Shown here piece by piece: positions 16,959-25,083 of a stretch of 64,000 bases of DNA. The first letter of the stretch is position 1; each line of letters starts with the position of its first letter. Made by a program: the position numbers and the translations under genes. The stretch spans positions 32,065-96,064 of the forward strand of contig QFNE01000009.1 of the NCBI GenBank assembly GCA_003240735.1, written 5' to 3'. This DNA is from Paracoccus denitrificans. Lineage in GTDB: Bacteria; Pseudomonadota; Alphaproteobacteria; Rhodobacterales; Rhodobacteraceae. The notes beneath the pieces were generated by a model. It did no database searches and had not been told where the DNA came from. It saw only the letters and a program-made list of their open reading frames with translations.

Positions 16959-17987
16959 ATGACCCGACTATTGCCCACCTCGACCGCGGGAAGCCTGCCG
17001 AAACCCGCATGGCTTGCGCAGCCCGAAACGTTGTGGTCGCCCTGGAAGCTGTCCGGTGACGAGCTGCGCGAGGGGAAGGAAGACGCCTTGCGCATCGCGC
17101 TGAACGATCAACGGCTGGCCGGGATCGACATCGTCAGCGACGGCGAACAGACCCGCCAGCATTTCGTGACCACATTCATCGAACATCTGGACGGGGTGGA
17201 TTTCGAAAAGCGCGAAACCGTCACCATCCGCAACCGCTATGAAGCAAGCGTGCCGACGGTGGTGGGCGCGGTGTCACGGCAGAAGTCGGTCTTTGTCGAG
17301 GATGCGAAGTTCCTGCGCGCGCAGACCGACCAGCCGATCAAATGGGCGCTGCCCGGTCCGATGACGATGATCGATACGCTGTACGACGCCCATTACAAAA
17401 GCCGCGAAAAGCTGGCCTGGGAGTTCGCGAAGATCCTGAACGAGGAGGCCAGGGAGCTGGCCGCCGTCGGGGTCGACATCATCCAGTTCGATGAGCCTGC
17501 GTTCAATGTCTTCTTCGACGAGGTAAACGACTGGGGGATCGCCGCTTTGGAACGTGCCGCCGAAGGGCTGTCGTGCGAAACCGGGGTCCACATCTGCTAT
17601 GGCTATGGGATCAAGGCCAACACGGATTGGAAAAAGACCTTGGGCGAGGAATGGCGGCAGTACGAATTCGTCTTTCCCAAGCTGCAGGCGTCCAGCATCG
17701 ATATCGTGTCGCTGGAATGCCAGCACTCTCGTGTGCCGATGGACCTGATCGAGCTTCTGCGGGGCAAGAAGGTGATGGTCGGCGCGATCGATGTGGCCAC
17801 CGAAACCGTCGAGTCGCCCGAAGAGGTCGCGGACGTTCTGCGCAAGGCGCTGCAGTTCGTGGATGCCGACAAGCTTTATCCCTGCACCAACTGTGGGATG
17901 GCGCCGCTGCCGCGTCCGGTCGCGATGGCCAAGCTGCGTGCGCTGACCGCCGGCGCAGACATCATCCGGCGCGAACTGGGGGCATGA
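16959..17987 (+). CDS. mesD: Core-MetE methionine synthase (MesD type)
   Basis: A 342-residue protein equivalent to the C-terminal catalytic half of MetE, without the N-terminal folate-binding half. Zinc-ligand motifs are all present: HxC in VHICYGYG, the Glu in DIVSLECQHS, and the Cys region CTNCGMAPLP near the C-terminus. It should transfer a methyl group to homocysteine independently of B12 and, by family, without polyglutamyl folate. The start at 16959 has AAGGAGA nine bases upstream; longer in-frame starts lie in mesX. Co-transcription with mesX and the upstream cobalamin riboswitch fit use when B12 is scarce. Confidence 0.92.
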   Translation: MTRLLPTSTAGSLPKPAWLAQPETLWSPWKLSGDELREGKEDALRIALNDQRLAGIDIVSDGEQTRQHFVTTFIEHLDGVDFEKRETVTIRNRYEASVPTVVGAVSRQKSVFVEDAKFLRAQTDQPIKWALPGPMTMIDTLYDAHYKSREKLAWEFAKILNEEARELAAVGVDIIQFDEPAFNVFFDEVNDWGIAALERAAEGLSCETGVHICYGYGIKANTDWKKTLGEEWRQYEFVFPKLQASSIDIVSLECQHSRVPMDLIELLRGKKVMVGAIDVATETVESPEEVADVLRKALQFVDADKLYPCTNCGMAPLPRPVAMAKLRALTAGADIIRRELGA

Positions 17988-18156
17988 GCCTGACGCTTGC
18001 GGCCTGAGCGCTGTTGGCTGTTGGCTGTGGGGCAGGGTGGCGCGATGGCGGGGTGACGGGTATGTAATGGGTTCTGACCTTCTGCGTGCCGCGTCGCCCG
18101 AGGGGTCGCAACCCGCCGCAATCCCCCCGCCATCCGTCGCGGGCATGAGGTCTCCG

Positions 18157-19077
18157 ATGACATCCAGTGCCGTGATCCGGGCCCTTTGCGATGACGCGCA
18201 GCTGACTGCGGGGTCGTTCATCGTGACGGTCTATGGCGACGTCGTGGTGCCGCGGGGCGAGGTCTTGTGGATGGGCAGCCTGATCGAGGTCTGCGCGCAG
18301 GTCGGTATCAGCGAAAATCTGGTGCGGACGGCGGTGTCGCGTCTGGTCTCTGCCGGGCGGCTGGAGGGAGAGCGTGCGGGGCGGCGCAGCTTTTACCGGC
18401 TGGCCCCGGCGGCCCGGGACGAATTCGCGGGGGCCGAGCGGTTGCTGTATGCGCCGCCGGTGTCCGACGCCGCGGCCAACGGCGCCGGTGCGCCGCAGGG
18501 GTGGCGGCTGGTGCAGGGTGCGGGGATGGCCGACGACGCGCTGCGGCGCGCAGGATTTGGCCGGTTGGGCGGGGACGTCTGGATCGCCCCCGACCGCGGC
18601 CAACAGATCAAGGGTGCCAGCGTGACGATGACCGCGGCCCCGGTCGGCGATTCGCGCGCCTTGGCTGCATGCTGGGATCTTGAGCCGATCGCTGCGGGAT
18701 ATGCGCGGCTGGTCGGTCGGTTTGCGCCGCTGGCCGCGCAGCCGATGACGGAGGGGGCGGATGCGCTGATGGCGCGTCTGCTGCTGGTCGATGCCTATCG
18801 GGCGGTGCTGCTGCGCGACCCGCGGCTGCCGCCGGATGCATTGCCGCCGGATTGGCCCGGTCACACGGCGGCCGCGCTTTTTCGCAAGCTTTACCTTGGC
18901 TTGTCCCCACAGGCTGACGCCGAGGTGGCCCAGTGGCTGCTGGGAGAGCGGCATAATCTGCCCGCCGAAACTCCGCGCACGCAAGCGCGGCTGGACGCGC
19001 TGACTGGCGCGCCGCCGGATGGCGGTTCGCAGCCCGTTCTTCGGACACGTGCAGACGGAAACATTACACAAAGCTGA
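18157..19077 (+). CDS. paaX: PaaX-type phenylacetate repressor
   Basis: A 306-residue PaaX-family GntR-like regulator. The N-terminal winged helix is clear (LIEVCAQVGISENLVRTAVSRL, then AGRLEGERAGRRSFYRL). The long C-terminal part with WDLEPIAAGYARLVGRFAPL and a final helical segment is the ligand-sensing domain. Known PaaX proteins bind phenylacetyl-CoA and release paa promoters. The start at 18157 (MTSSAVIRALCDDAQLTAGS) matches the family; the upstream extension is rejected. It precedes paaJ by 108 bases on the same strand, and an inverted repeat spans its 3' end and that gap. Confidence 0.88.
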   Translation: MTSSAVIRALCDDAQLTAGSFIVTVYGDVVVPRGEVLWMGSLIEVCAQVGISENLVRTAVSRLVSAGRLEGERAGRRSFYRLAPAARDEFAGAERLLYAPPVSDAAANGAGAPQGWRLVQGAGMADDALRRAGFGRLGGDVWIAPDRGQQIKGASVTMTAAPVGDSRALAACWDLEPIAAGYARLVGRFAPLAAQPMTEGADALMARLLLVDAYRAVLLRDPRLPPDALPPDWPGHTAAALFRKLYLGLSPQADAEVAQWLLGERHNLPAETPRTQARLDALTGAPPDGGSQPVLRTRADGNITQS

Positions 19078-19101
19078 AATACCCCCTTCCCAGTGTAATG
19101 T
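19061..19101. promoter_or_regulatory. Inverted repeat, operator candidate for the paa operon
   Basis: ACATTACAC at 19061-19069 and GTGTAATGT at 19093-19101 are perfect inverted 9-base arms separated by 23 bases. The left arm is inside the last codons of paaX, and the right arm is 85 bases before the thiolase start. A PaaX or other repressor site is likely but unproven. Confidence 0.5.
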
Positions 19102-19185
19102 CTGAGTGCTATATCTGTCTCCACGGGCCCGGGTTGGGAGACCTGCGCCCTTTTCGCATTCGACCAACGGGAGATGGGCAGGCAC

Positions 19186-20391
19186 ATGCGGGATGCATTT
19201 ATCTGTGACGCAGTCAGAACGCCGGTCGGGCGTTATGGCGGGGGTTTGTCCACGGTGCGTGCGGACGATCTGGCGGCGCTGCCACTGAGCGCGCTGCGCG
19301 ATCGTCACCCCGATGCCGACTGGTCCGCGGTCGACGATGTCATTATGGGCTGCGCCAACCAGGCGGGGGAAGACAACCGTAACGTCGCCCGGATGGCGGT
19401 CTTGCTGTCGGGTCTGCCGGTGAATGTGCCAGCCACCACCATCAACCGTCTGTGCGGGTCGGGCATGGATGCCGTCGGGCTGGCGGCACGGTCGATCCGC
19501 GCCGGGGATTGCGAGTTCATGATCGCCGGCGGGGTCGAGAGCATGACCCGCGCGCCGTTTGTCATGCCCAAGGCGGACAGCGCGTTTTCACGTGCGAACG
19601 CGGTTTACGACACGACCATCGGCTGGCGGTTTCCGAACCCCGCGCTGAAGGCCGCGTTCGGGACCGACTCGATGCCCGAAACGGCCGACAATGTCGCCGC
19701 CGACTGGGGCGTCAGCCGCGAAGATCAGGACGCATTTGCCGCCCGGTCGCAGGATCGCTGGGCCGCCGCGCAGGAAGCGGGGATCTTTCAGGACGAGATC
19801 ATCCCGGTCCGAATTCCGCAGAAGAAAGGCGAGCCGATCGTCTTCGACACCGACGAACATCCTCGCCCCGGTACAACGGTCGAAACGCTGGCCCGCCTGA
19901 AGGGCGTCAACGGCCCGGGGCTTACGGTAACGGCCGGCAACGCCAGCGGCGTGAATGACGGGGCAGCCGCGCTGGCCATCCTGTCCGAGCGCGCCGCACA
20001 GGCAAACGGGTTTGTCCCAAAGGCCCGCATCGTGGCCATGGCCGCCGCCGGTGTCGAGCCGCGGGTGATGGGGATCGGCCCTGTCCCGGCCACGCGCAAG
20101 GTGCTGGCCATCGCAGGGCTGACGCTGGACCAGATGGATGTCATCGAACTGAACGAGGCATTCGCTGCACAGGGGCTGGCGGTCGTGCGCGACCTTGGGC
20201 TGGCCGACGATGATGCGCGCGTGAACGCCAATGGCGGTGCCATTGCCATCGGCCATCCGTTGGGGATGTCAGGCGCCCGTCTGGTGATGACCGCGACCTA
20301 TCAGCTGCAACGCACGGGCGGGCGCTATGCGTTGTGTACGATGTGCGTTGGCGTGGGTCAGGGCATCGCAATCATTCTTGAACGTGTTTGA
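19186..20391 (+). CDS. paaJ: 3-oxoadipyl-CoA / 3-oxo-5,6-dehydrosuberyl-CoA thiolase
   Basis: A 401-residue thiolase of the PcaF/PaaJ type. RDAFICDAVRTPVGRYGGGL at the N-terminus, the catalytic Cys in NRLCGSGMDA, GGVESMTRAPFVM, NEAFAAQ, GHPLGMSGARL and CTMCVGVGQG at the C-terminus are all present. It cleaves 3-oxoadipyl-CoA and, in the phenylacetate route, 3-oxo-5,6-dehydrosuberyl-CoA. An alternative Met lies four codons upstream at 19174, but the GGGAGA at 19169 suits 19186 better. It leads the operon with paaA 18 bases downstream. Confidence 0.92.
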   Translation: MRDAFICDAVRTPVGRYGGGLSTVRADDLAALPLSALRDRHPDADWSAVDDVIMGCANQAGEDNRNVARMAVLLSGLPVNVPATTINRLCGSGMDAVGLAARSIRAGDCEFMIAGGVESMTRAPFVMPKADSAFSRANAVYDTTIGWRFPNPALKAAFGTDSMPETADNVAADWGVSREDQDAFAARSQDRWAAAQEAGIFQDEIIPVRIPQKKGEPIVFDTDEHPRPGTTVETLARLKGVNGPGLTVTAGNASGVNDGAAALAILSERAAQANGFVPKARIVAMAAAGVEPRVMGIGPVPATRKVLAIAGLTLDQMDVIELNEAFAAQGLAVVRDLGLADDDARVNANGGAIAIGHPLGMSGARLVMTATYQLQRTGGRYALCTMCVGVGQGIAIILERV

Positions 20392-20409
20392 GATCGGAAA
20401 GGAACAGCT

Positions 20410-21396
20410 ATGTATGCACAGCTTGTAAAGTCCGAAGGATCGAAATCCCGGGACGAGATGACGCCACAGGATCTGGCGTTTCAGGATCGCATCGACCGGG
20501 GCGAGAAGATCGAGCCCAAGGAATGGATGCCCGAAGGGTATCGCAAGACGCTGATCCGTCAGATGGGCCAGCACGCCCATTCCGAAATCGTCGGTCAGCT
20601 GCCCGAAGGCAACTGGATCACCCGTGCCCCCACGCTGGAACGCAAGGCGATCCTGCTGGCCAAGGTGCAAGACGAGGCCGGTCACGGGCTGTATCTGTAT
20701 TCTGCCGCCGAAACGCTGGGCATCAGCCGCGATGAGCTGCTGGAAAAGCTGCATTCGGGCGACATGAAATATTCGTCGATCTTCAACTATCCGACGCTGA
20801 CATGGGCCGACATGGGCGCAGTCGGCTGGCTGGTCGATGGCGCGGCGATCATGAACCAGGTGCCGCTGCAGCGGACGTCGTACGGCCCTTACAGCCGGGC
20901 GATGATCCGCATCTGCAAGGAGGAAAGTTTCCACCAGCGGCAGGGCTATGACATCATGATGAAGATGTGCGCCGGCACGCCTGAACAGAAGGCCATGGCA
21001 CAGGATGCGCTGAACCGGTTCTGGTATCCCGCCTTGATGATGTTTGGGCCGTCGGACAAGGACTCGGTCCATTCGGCGCAGTCGATGGCGTGGAAGATCA
21101 AGATGAACACCAATGACGAGCTGCGTCAGAAGTTCGTCGACCAGACCGTACCGCAGGCCGAGTATCTGGGTCTGACCGTGCCGGATGATCAGCTGGTCTG
21201 GAACGACGACAAGGGCGGCTATGATTTCAGCGAGCCTGACTGGTCGGAATTCTATGCCGTGATCGCGGGCAACGGGCCCTGCAACGCGGAACGTCTGGGC
21301 GCGCGCGTCAAGGCGTGGGACGACGGCGCGTGGTTCCGTGACGGGCTGATGGCGCATGCCGAGAAAACGGCCGCTCGGCGCATCGCCGCAGAGTGA
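20410..21396 (+). CDS. paaA: Phenylacetyl-CoA 1,2-epoxidase, catalytic subunit PaaA
   Basis: A 328-residue diiron oxygenase subunit. Ferritin-like iron-binding motifs are visible as ERKAILLAKVQDEAGHGLY (ExxH in DEAGH) and CKEESFHQRQGYDIM. The family hallmark LPEGNWITRAPTLERKA and the long C-terminal segment EPDWSEFYAVIAGNGPCNAER are conserved. PaaA, with PaaC and reductase PaaE, epoxidises the aromatic ring of phenylacetyl-CoA. GGAAAGGA precedes the start. It is followed by paaB after an 83-base gap with no sign of a separate promoter. Confidence 0.96.
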   Translation: MYAQLVKSEGSKSRDEMTPQDLAFQDRIDRGEKIEPKEWMPEGYRKTLIRQMGQHAHSEIVGQLPEGNWITRAPTLERKAILLAKVQDEAGHGLYLYSAAETLGISRDELLEKLHSGDMKYSSIFNYPTLTWADMGAVGWLVDGAAIMNQVPLQRTSYGPYSRAMIRICKEESFHQRQGYDIMMKMCAGTPEQKAMAQDALNRFWYPALMMFGPSDKDSVHSAQSMAWKIKMNTNDELRQKFVDQTVPQAEYLGLTVPDDQLVWNDDKGGYDFSEPDWSEFYAVIAGNGPCNAERLGARVKAWDDGAWFRDGLMAHAEKTAARRIAAE

Positions 21397-21479
21397 TCCA
21401 GCGCAATCCGGCGTGATCTTTCGGTGGCCCGATCCGGGCCGCTGATCCCGCACCCCAGCATTTGGCAAGGAAACCAGAC

Positions 21480-21764
21480 ATGTCCAACGAATGGCCGCTT
21501 TGGGAAATCTTCATCCGTGGTCAGCACGGCCTGAACCACCGCCATGTCGGTTCGCTGCATGCGCCCGATGCCGAAATGGCGATCCGCAACGCGCGCGACG
21601 TCTATACCCGCCGCAACGAGGGCGTTTCGATCTGGGTGGTGCCGTCGAACGCGATCACCGCATCGTCGCCGTCCGAAAAGGGGCCGTTGTTCGATCCGGC
21701 CAGCAGCAAGGTGTATCGGCACCCCACCTTCTTCGATATTCCTGAAGAAATCGGGCATATGTGA
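21480..21764 (+). CDS. paaB: Phenylacetyl-CoA epoxidase subunit PaaB
   Basis: A 94-residue protein starting MSNEWPLWEIFIRGQHGLNH with HVGSLHAPDAEMAIRNARDVY and TRRNEGVSIWVVPSNAI, the full PaaB pattern. PaaB is a small bridging subunit between PaaAC heterodimers. CAAGGA lies nine bases upstream of the start at 21480; a Met six codons upstream is rejected. Its stop overlaps the paaC start by one base (TGATG at 21762-21766). Confidence 0.95.
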   Translation: MSNEWPLWEIFIRGQHGLNHRHVGSLHAPDAEMAIRNARDVYTRRNEGVSIWVVPSNAITASSPSEKGPLFDPASSKVYRHPTFFDIPEEIGHM

Positions 21765-22552
21765 TGGGCACGTCGCTGGAAGCCGTGGATCGGGCCGCGT
21801 TCACCGACTGGCTGTGCCGGGTCGGGGACAATGCGCTGATCCTGGGTCATCGCGTGTCCGAATGGTGTGGGCATGGTCCTGCGCTGGAAGAAGACATCGC
21901 GCTGGCCAATCAGGCGCTGGACCTGATCGGGCAATGTCAGCTGTGGCTGGCGCTTGCCGCCGAGGTCGAAGGGCAGGGCCGGTCGGCCGACGATCTGGCC
22001 TTTCTGCGTGACGCGGGTGCGTTTCGCAACGTGCTGCTGGTAGAGCGCCCGAACGGAGATTTCGGCGACACGCTGATACGGCAATTCCTGTTTGACGCGT
22101 TCCATCTGGAACTGCTGCGCGGTCTTGCCCGCTCGACCGACCCGCGGGTTGCCGAGATCGCCGGGAAGGCGGTGAAGGAAGTCGCCTATCATCTGGAACG
22201 CTCGGCCGATCTGGTGGTGCGTCTGGGGGACGGCAGCGCGGAAAGCCATGACCGGATGCAGAAGGCGCTGGACCGGCTGTACCCCTATACCGGCGAGATG
22301 TTCGTCGACGATGCCGTTGACCGGCAGATGGCGGACGCCGGGATTGCACCGCTGCCCTCCAGCCTGCGGTCTGAGTGGGAGCGGACCGTGTCCGAGGTGC
22401 TGGACGCCGCCACGCTGACGATCCCGGGTGATGTCTGGCAGCACGGCGTCAAGGGGGCAGGGGGCAAGACCGGGGTTCACAGCGAACATCTGGGCTATAT
22501 CCTGGCTGAGATGCAGTTCCTGCAGCGCGCCTATCCCGGCGCCCGCTGGTAA
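21764..22552 (+). CDS. paaC: Phenylacetyl-CoA epoxidase structural subunit PaaC
   Basis: A 262-residue ferritin-like protein, the non-catalytic partner of PaaA. Family segments include LCRVGDNALILGHRVSEWCG, EEDIALANQALDLIGQC, KAVKEVAYHLERSADLVVRL and the C-terminal SEHLGYILAEMQFLQRAYPG. The ATG at 21764 overlaps the paaB stop; a GTG three bases upstream is possible but adds only one residue. The next gene, paaD, follows within five bases. Confidence 0.95.
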   Translation: MGTSLEAVDRAAFTDWLCRVGDNALILGHRVSEWCGHGPALEEDIALANQALDLIGQCQLWLALAAEVEGQGRSADDLAFLRDAGAFRNVLLVERPNGDFGDTLIRQFLFDAFHLELLRGLARSTDPRVAEIAGKAVKEVAYHLERSADLVVRLGDGSAESHDRMQKALDRLYPYTGEMFVDDAVDRQMADAGIAPLPSSLRSEWERTVSEVLDAATLTIPGDVWQHGVKGAGGKTGVHSEHLGYILAEMQFLQRAYPGARW

Positions 22553-22556
22553 CGTG

Positions 22557-23081
22557 ATGGCGGGCGCGCATCCTGACGTGGCAGAGGTCTGGGACTGGTT
22601 GTCCCAGGTCCCCGACCCCGAGATTCCGGTCATAAGCCTGACCGATCTGGGGATCATCCGCGACGTCGCGTGGCAGGACGACACGCTGGTGGTGACGGTC
22701 ACACCGACCTATTCGGGCTGTCCGGCCACGACCATCATCAATCTGGATATCGAAACCGCGCTGAACGACAGGGGCGTGGAAAATGTCCGGTTGGAGCGTC
22801 GCCTGTCTCCGCCCTGGACCACGGACTGGCTGACCGCCGAGGGACGCGAGAAGTTGCGCGCCTATGGCATCGCGCCGCCGATCGACGGCACCGCCCCCGA
22901 CGGGCGGCTGGCCGGTCGGATCGCGCGGCTGGCACACGGGGGCGCGAACGCCACCCCGGCCTGCCCCCGCTGTGGATCGGTGCACACCGAACGGTTGTCG
23001 CAGGCGGGCTCTACGCCCTGCAAGGCCAGCTGGCGCTGCACCGACTGCCTTGAACCCTTTGATTATTTCAAGTGCATCTAG
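22557..23081 (+). CDS. paaD: Phenylacetate pathway iron-sulfur assembly protein PaaD
   Basis: A 174-residue MIP18-type protein. The N-terminal domain has LSQVPDPEIPVISLTDLGII and VTPTYSGCPATTIINLDI, with the conserved Cys. The C-terminal zinc-ribbon-like part has CPRCGSVHTERLSQ, CKASWRC and TDCLEPFDYFKC. PaaD is needed for maturation or activity of the PaaABCE epoxidase, probably in Fe-S delivery. The start at 22557 follows the paaC stop by four bases. Confidence 0.94.
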   Translation: MAGAHPDVAEVWDWLSQVPDPEIPVISLTDLGIIRDVAWQDDTLVVTVTPTYSGCPATTIINLDIETALNDRGVENVRLERRLSPPWTTDWLTAEGREKLRAYGIAPPIDGTAPDGRLAGRIARLAHGGANATPACPRCGSVHTERLSQAGSTPCKASWRCTDCLEPFDYFKCI

Positions 23082-23110
23082 GGATGTACGGGAAAAGGAC
23101 GCATACCTGA

Positions 23111-24187
23111 ATGGCACGCTTTCATCCGCTGACAGTGACCGATGTGCGCCGCGACACACGCGACGCCGTGGTGGTCACGCTTCGTCCCCGGGACGAGGAT
23201 CTTGGTCTGTTCGATTTCACGCAAGGCCAGTACCTGACCTTTCGCCGCGATTTTGATGGCGAAGAGCTGCGCCGCAGCTATTCGATCTGTGCCGGCAAGG
23301 ATGACGGGTTTCTGCAGGTCGGCATCAAGCGCGTCGATGGCGGTGCGTTCAGCACATGGGTCAACGACAATCTGGCGCCCGGGGACATGCTGGACGCCAT
23401 GCCGCCGATGGGCAAGTTCTTCATCCCGCTGGAGGTGGACAAGGCCAAGCAGTATCTGGGGCTGGCGGGCGGGTCCGGGATCACGCCGGTGCTGTCGATC
23501 ATCAAGACGACACTGCAACGCGAACCCTTGTCACGCTTTACGCTGGTCTATTCCAACCGCCAGATCAGCTCGATCATGTTTCGCGAAGAGCTTGAGGACC
23601 TGAAGAACCGGTATCTGGGCCGGTTGTCGGTGATCCATATCCTGGAACAGGAAGGGCAGGACATCGACCTGTTCACCGGTCGGATCGATGCCGAGAAGAT
23701 GTCCGGCCTGTTTCAGCACTGGCTGGACGCATCTGCGATCGACACCGCCTTCATCTGCGGACCCGAGCCGATGATGCTGGCCATTGCGCAGTCGCTGCGC
23801 GACCACGGGTTGCGCGACGATCAGATCAAGTTCGAGCTGTTCGCCAGCGGCCAGCCGGGTCGGGCCAAGGCGCGCGCGGTGTCGCGAACCGCCCCGGTGG
23901 CGGGGACGGGCGTGCAGGCCACTGTGACGCTGGACGGCACCACCCGCAGTTTCGAAATGACCCGCGGCGGCGAGACGATCCTGGAGGCGGCGATCGCTGC
24001 CAGCCTTGATGCGCCCTATTCGTGCAAGGCCGGGGTCTGTTCGACATGCCGATGCAAAGTGCTGGAGGGTGAGGCCGAGATGGCCGTCAACCACGCGCTG
24101 GAAGATTACGAGGTGCGTGCCGGCTATGTGCTGTCGTGTCAGGCCACGCCCCTGAGCGACCGCATCGTCGTCACCTACGACGAATGA
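23111..24187 (+). CDS. paaE: Phenylacetyl-CoA epoxidase reductase PaaE
   Basis: A 358-residue NAD(P)H oxidoreductase. The FAD domain has RRSYSICAGKDDGFLQVGIKR, followed by the NAD-binding LGLAGGSGITPVLSIIK and FICGPEPMML. A C-terminal plant-type 2Fe-2S domain has the motif CKAGVCSTCRC plus a fourth Cys in VLSCQA. It passes electrons from NADPH to the diiron centre of PaaA. GGGAAAAGGA precedes the start by about 12 bases. It sits 29 bases after paaD. Confidence 0.96.
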   Translation: MARFHPLTVTDVRRDTRDAVVVTLRPRDEDLGLFDFTQGQYLTFRRDFDGEELRRSYSICAGKDDGFLQVGIKRVDGGAFSTWVNDNLAPGDMLDAMPPMGKFFIPLEVDKAKQYLGLAGGSGITPVLSIIKTTLQREPLSRFTLVYSNRQISSIMFREELEDLKNRYLGRLSVIHILEQEGQDIDLFTGRIDAEKMSGLFQHWLDASAIDTAFICGPEPMMLAIAQSLRDHGLRDDQIKFELFASGQPGRAKARAVSRTAPVAGTGVQATVTLDGTTRSFEMTRGGETILEAAIAASLDAPYSCKAGVCSTCRCKVLEGEAEMAVNHALEDYEVRAGYVLSCQATPLSDRIVVTYDE

Positions 24188-24201
24188 CAGGGGGCCGACA
24201 C

Positions 24202-24972
24202 ATGTCCGACGACACCATGCCGATCGAAGACTACATCGCCCAAGGGGGTGTGCTGACCGCCCCCGAGAACATGCCCGCCCGTTACCGGGGCGAGATGATG
24301 CGGTTGATGTCGTCCTTCGTTGACAGCGAACTGTCGGCCTCGGCCGGGTTTGCCGACGCGATCAACCTGGCCCCCGCCATCCGAGAGCGGATCGCGGCCA
24401 GCCGGATCACGCTGGAAAAGGCCGATCACGCGCTGCGCGTCCTGCAGGTCATGGAAGGCTTCGGCACCGATCTTCGGCGATATCAGGCCAGTCATGACTG
24501 GTCGGCCCGGCTGACGCGGGATGCCGATCTGGGACCTGCGCGCACCGGGACGGACAACCGTCTGGCGGTGTTTCATTATCCGCTGAACGGCTGGACCGAC
24601 GCGGTGGTCATGAACGTGCTGCAGGGTCTGGCAACCGAGGTCCAGATGGAGGAGCTGACGCGCGTCTCCTATGGCCCGCTGGCCGATGTCTTCCGCGACA
24701 TCGCCCCCCGAGAGGCGCAGCATGTCGACATGGGCATCAAGGGATTGTCGCGCATAATCACCGAGCCTGACGGCCGCGATGGGGCGGTCACGGCCATAAC
24801 CTATTGGCGCCCACGGGTTGCCGCCACCTTTGGGGTCGCAAGCTCTCAGCGGTTCGGGACGCTGCAGAAATTCGGGCTGCGTCACACCTCGAACGAAGAC
24901 CTTCTGGCGCGGTGGGAGCGGCTGGTCGAGGCGCGCCTTGCGCCCATGGGTCTGACCGTCAGCACCGCCTGA
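24202..24972 (+). CDS. Additional ferritin-like Paa-family protein (PaaA/PaaC relative)
   Basis: A 256-residue protein related to the phenylacetate catabolic ferritin-like family but distinct from PaaA and PaaC of this operon. Putative metal-binding residues are spread over helices: Glu in LMSSFVDSELSAS, Glu/His in ITLEKADHALRVLQ, Glu in LATEVQMEELTRVSYG and ExxH in REAQHVDMGIKGL. The presence of a possible complete diiron set, unlike PaaC, is notable. It lies between paaE (14 bases upstream) and paaZ (111 bases downstream), so co-expression is very likely. Its role is unknown; it could be an alternative or accessory oxygenase subunit. Start 24202 has AGGGGG upstream. Confidence 0.8.
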   Translation: MSDDTMPIEDYIAQGGVLTAPENMPARYRGEMMRLMSSFVDSELSASAGFADAINLAPAIRERIAASRITLEKADHALRVLQVMEGFGTDLRRYQASHDWSARLTRDADLGPARTGTDNRLAVFHYPLNGWTDAVVMNVLQGLATEVQMEELTRVSYGPLADVFRDIAPREAQHVDMGIKGLSRIITEPDGRDGAVTAITYWRPRVAATFGVASSQRFGTLQKFGLRHTSNEDLLARWERLVEARLAPMGLTVSTA

Positions 24973-25083
24973 CGACCCCGCACCGCCGCGCCCGACCCGA
25001 CAGGCCACGACACGGGCACACATCAGCCGGCATCAGTGCGGCGATGTCCCGAATTCACGAATGACTGCATCCAAGGAAACATC

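Noticed and set aside
17962..19308. 448-codon (-) frame opposite paaX
   Set aside because: No domain, Arg/His/Pro-rich; paaX on (+) accounts for the region.
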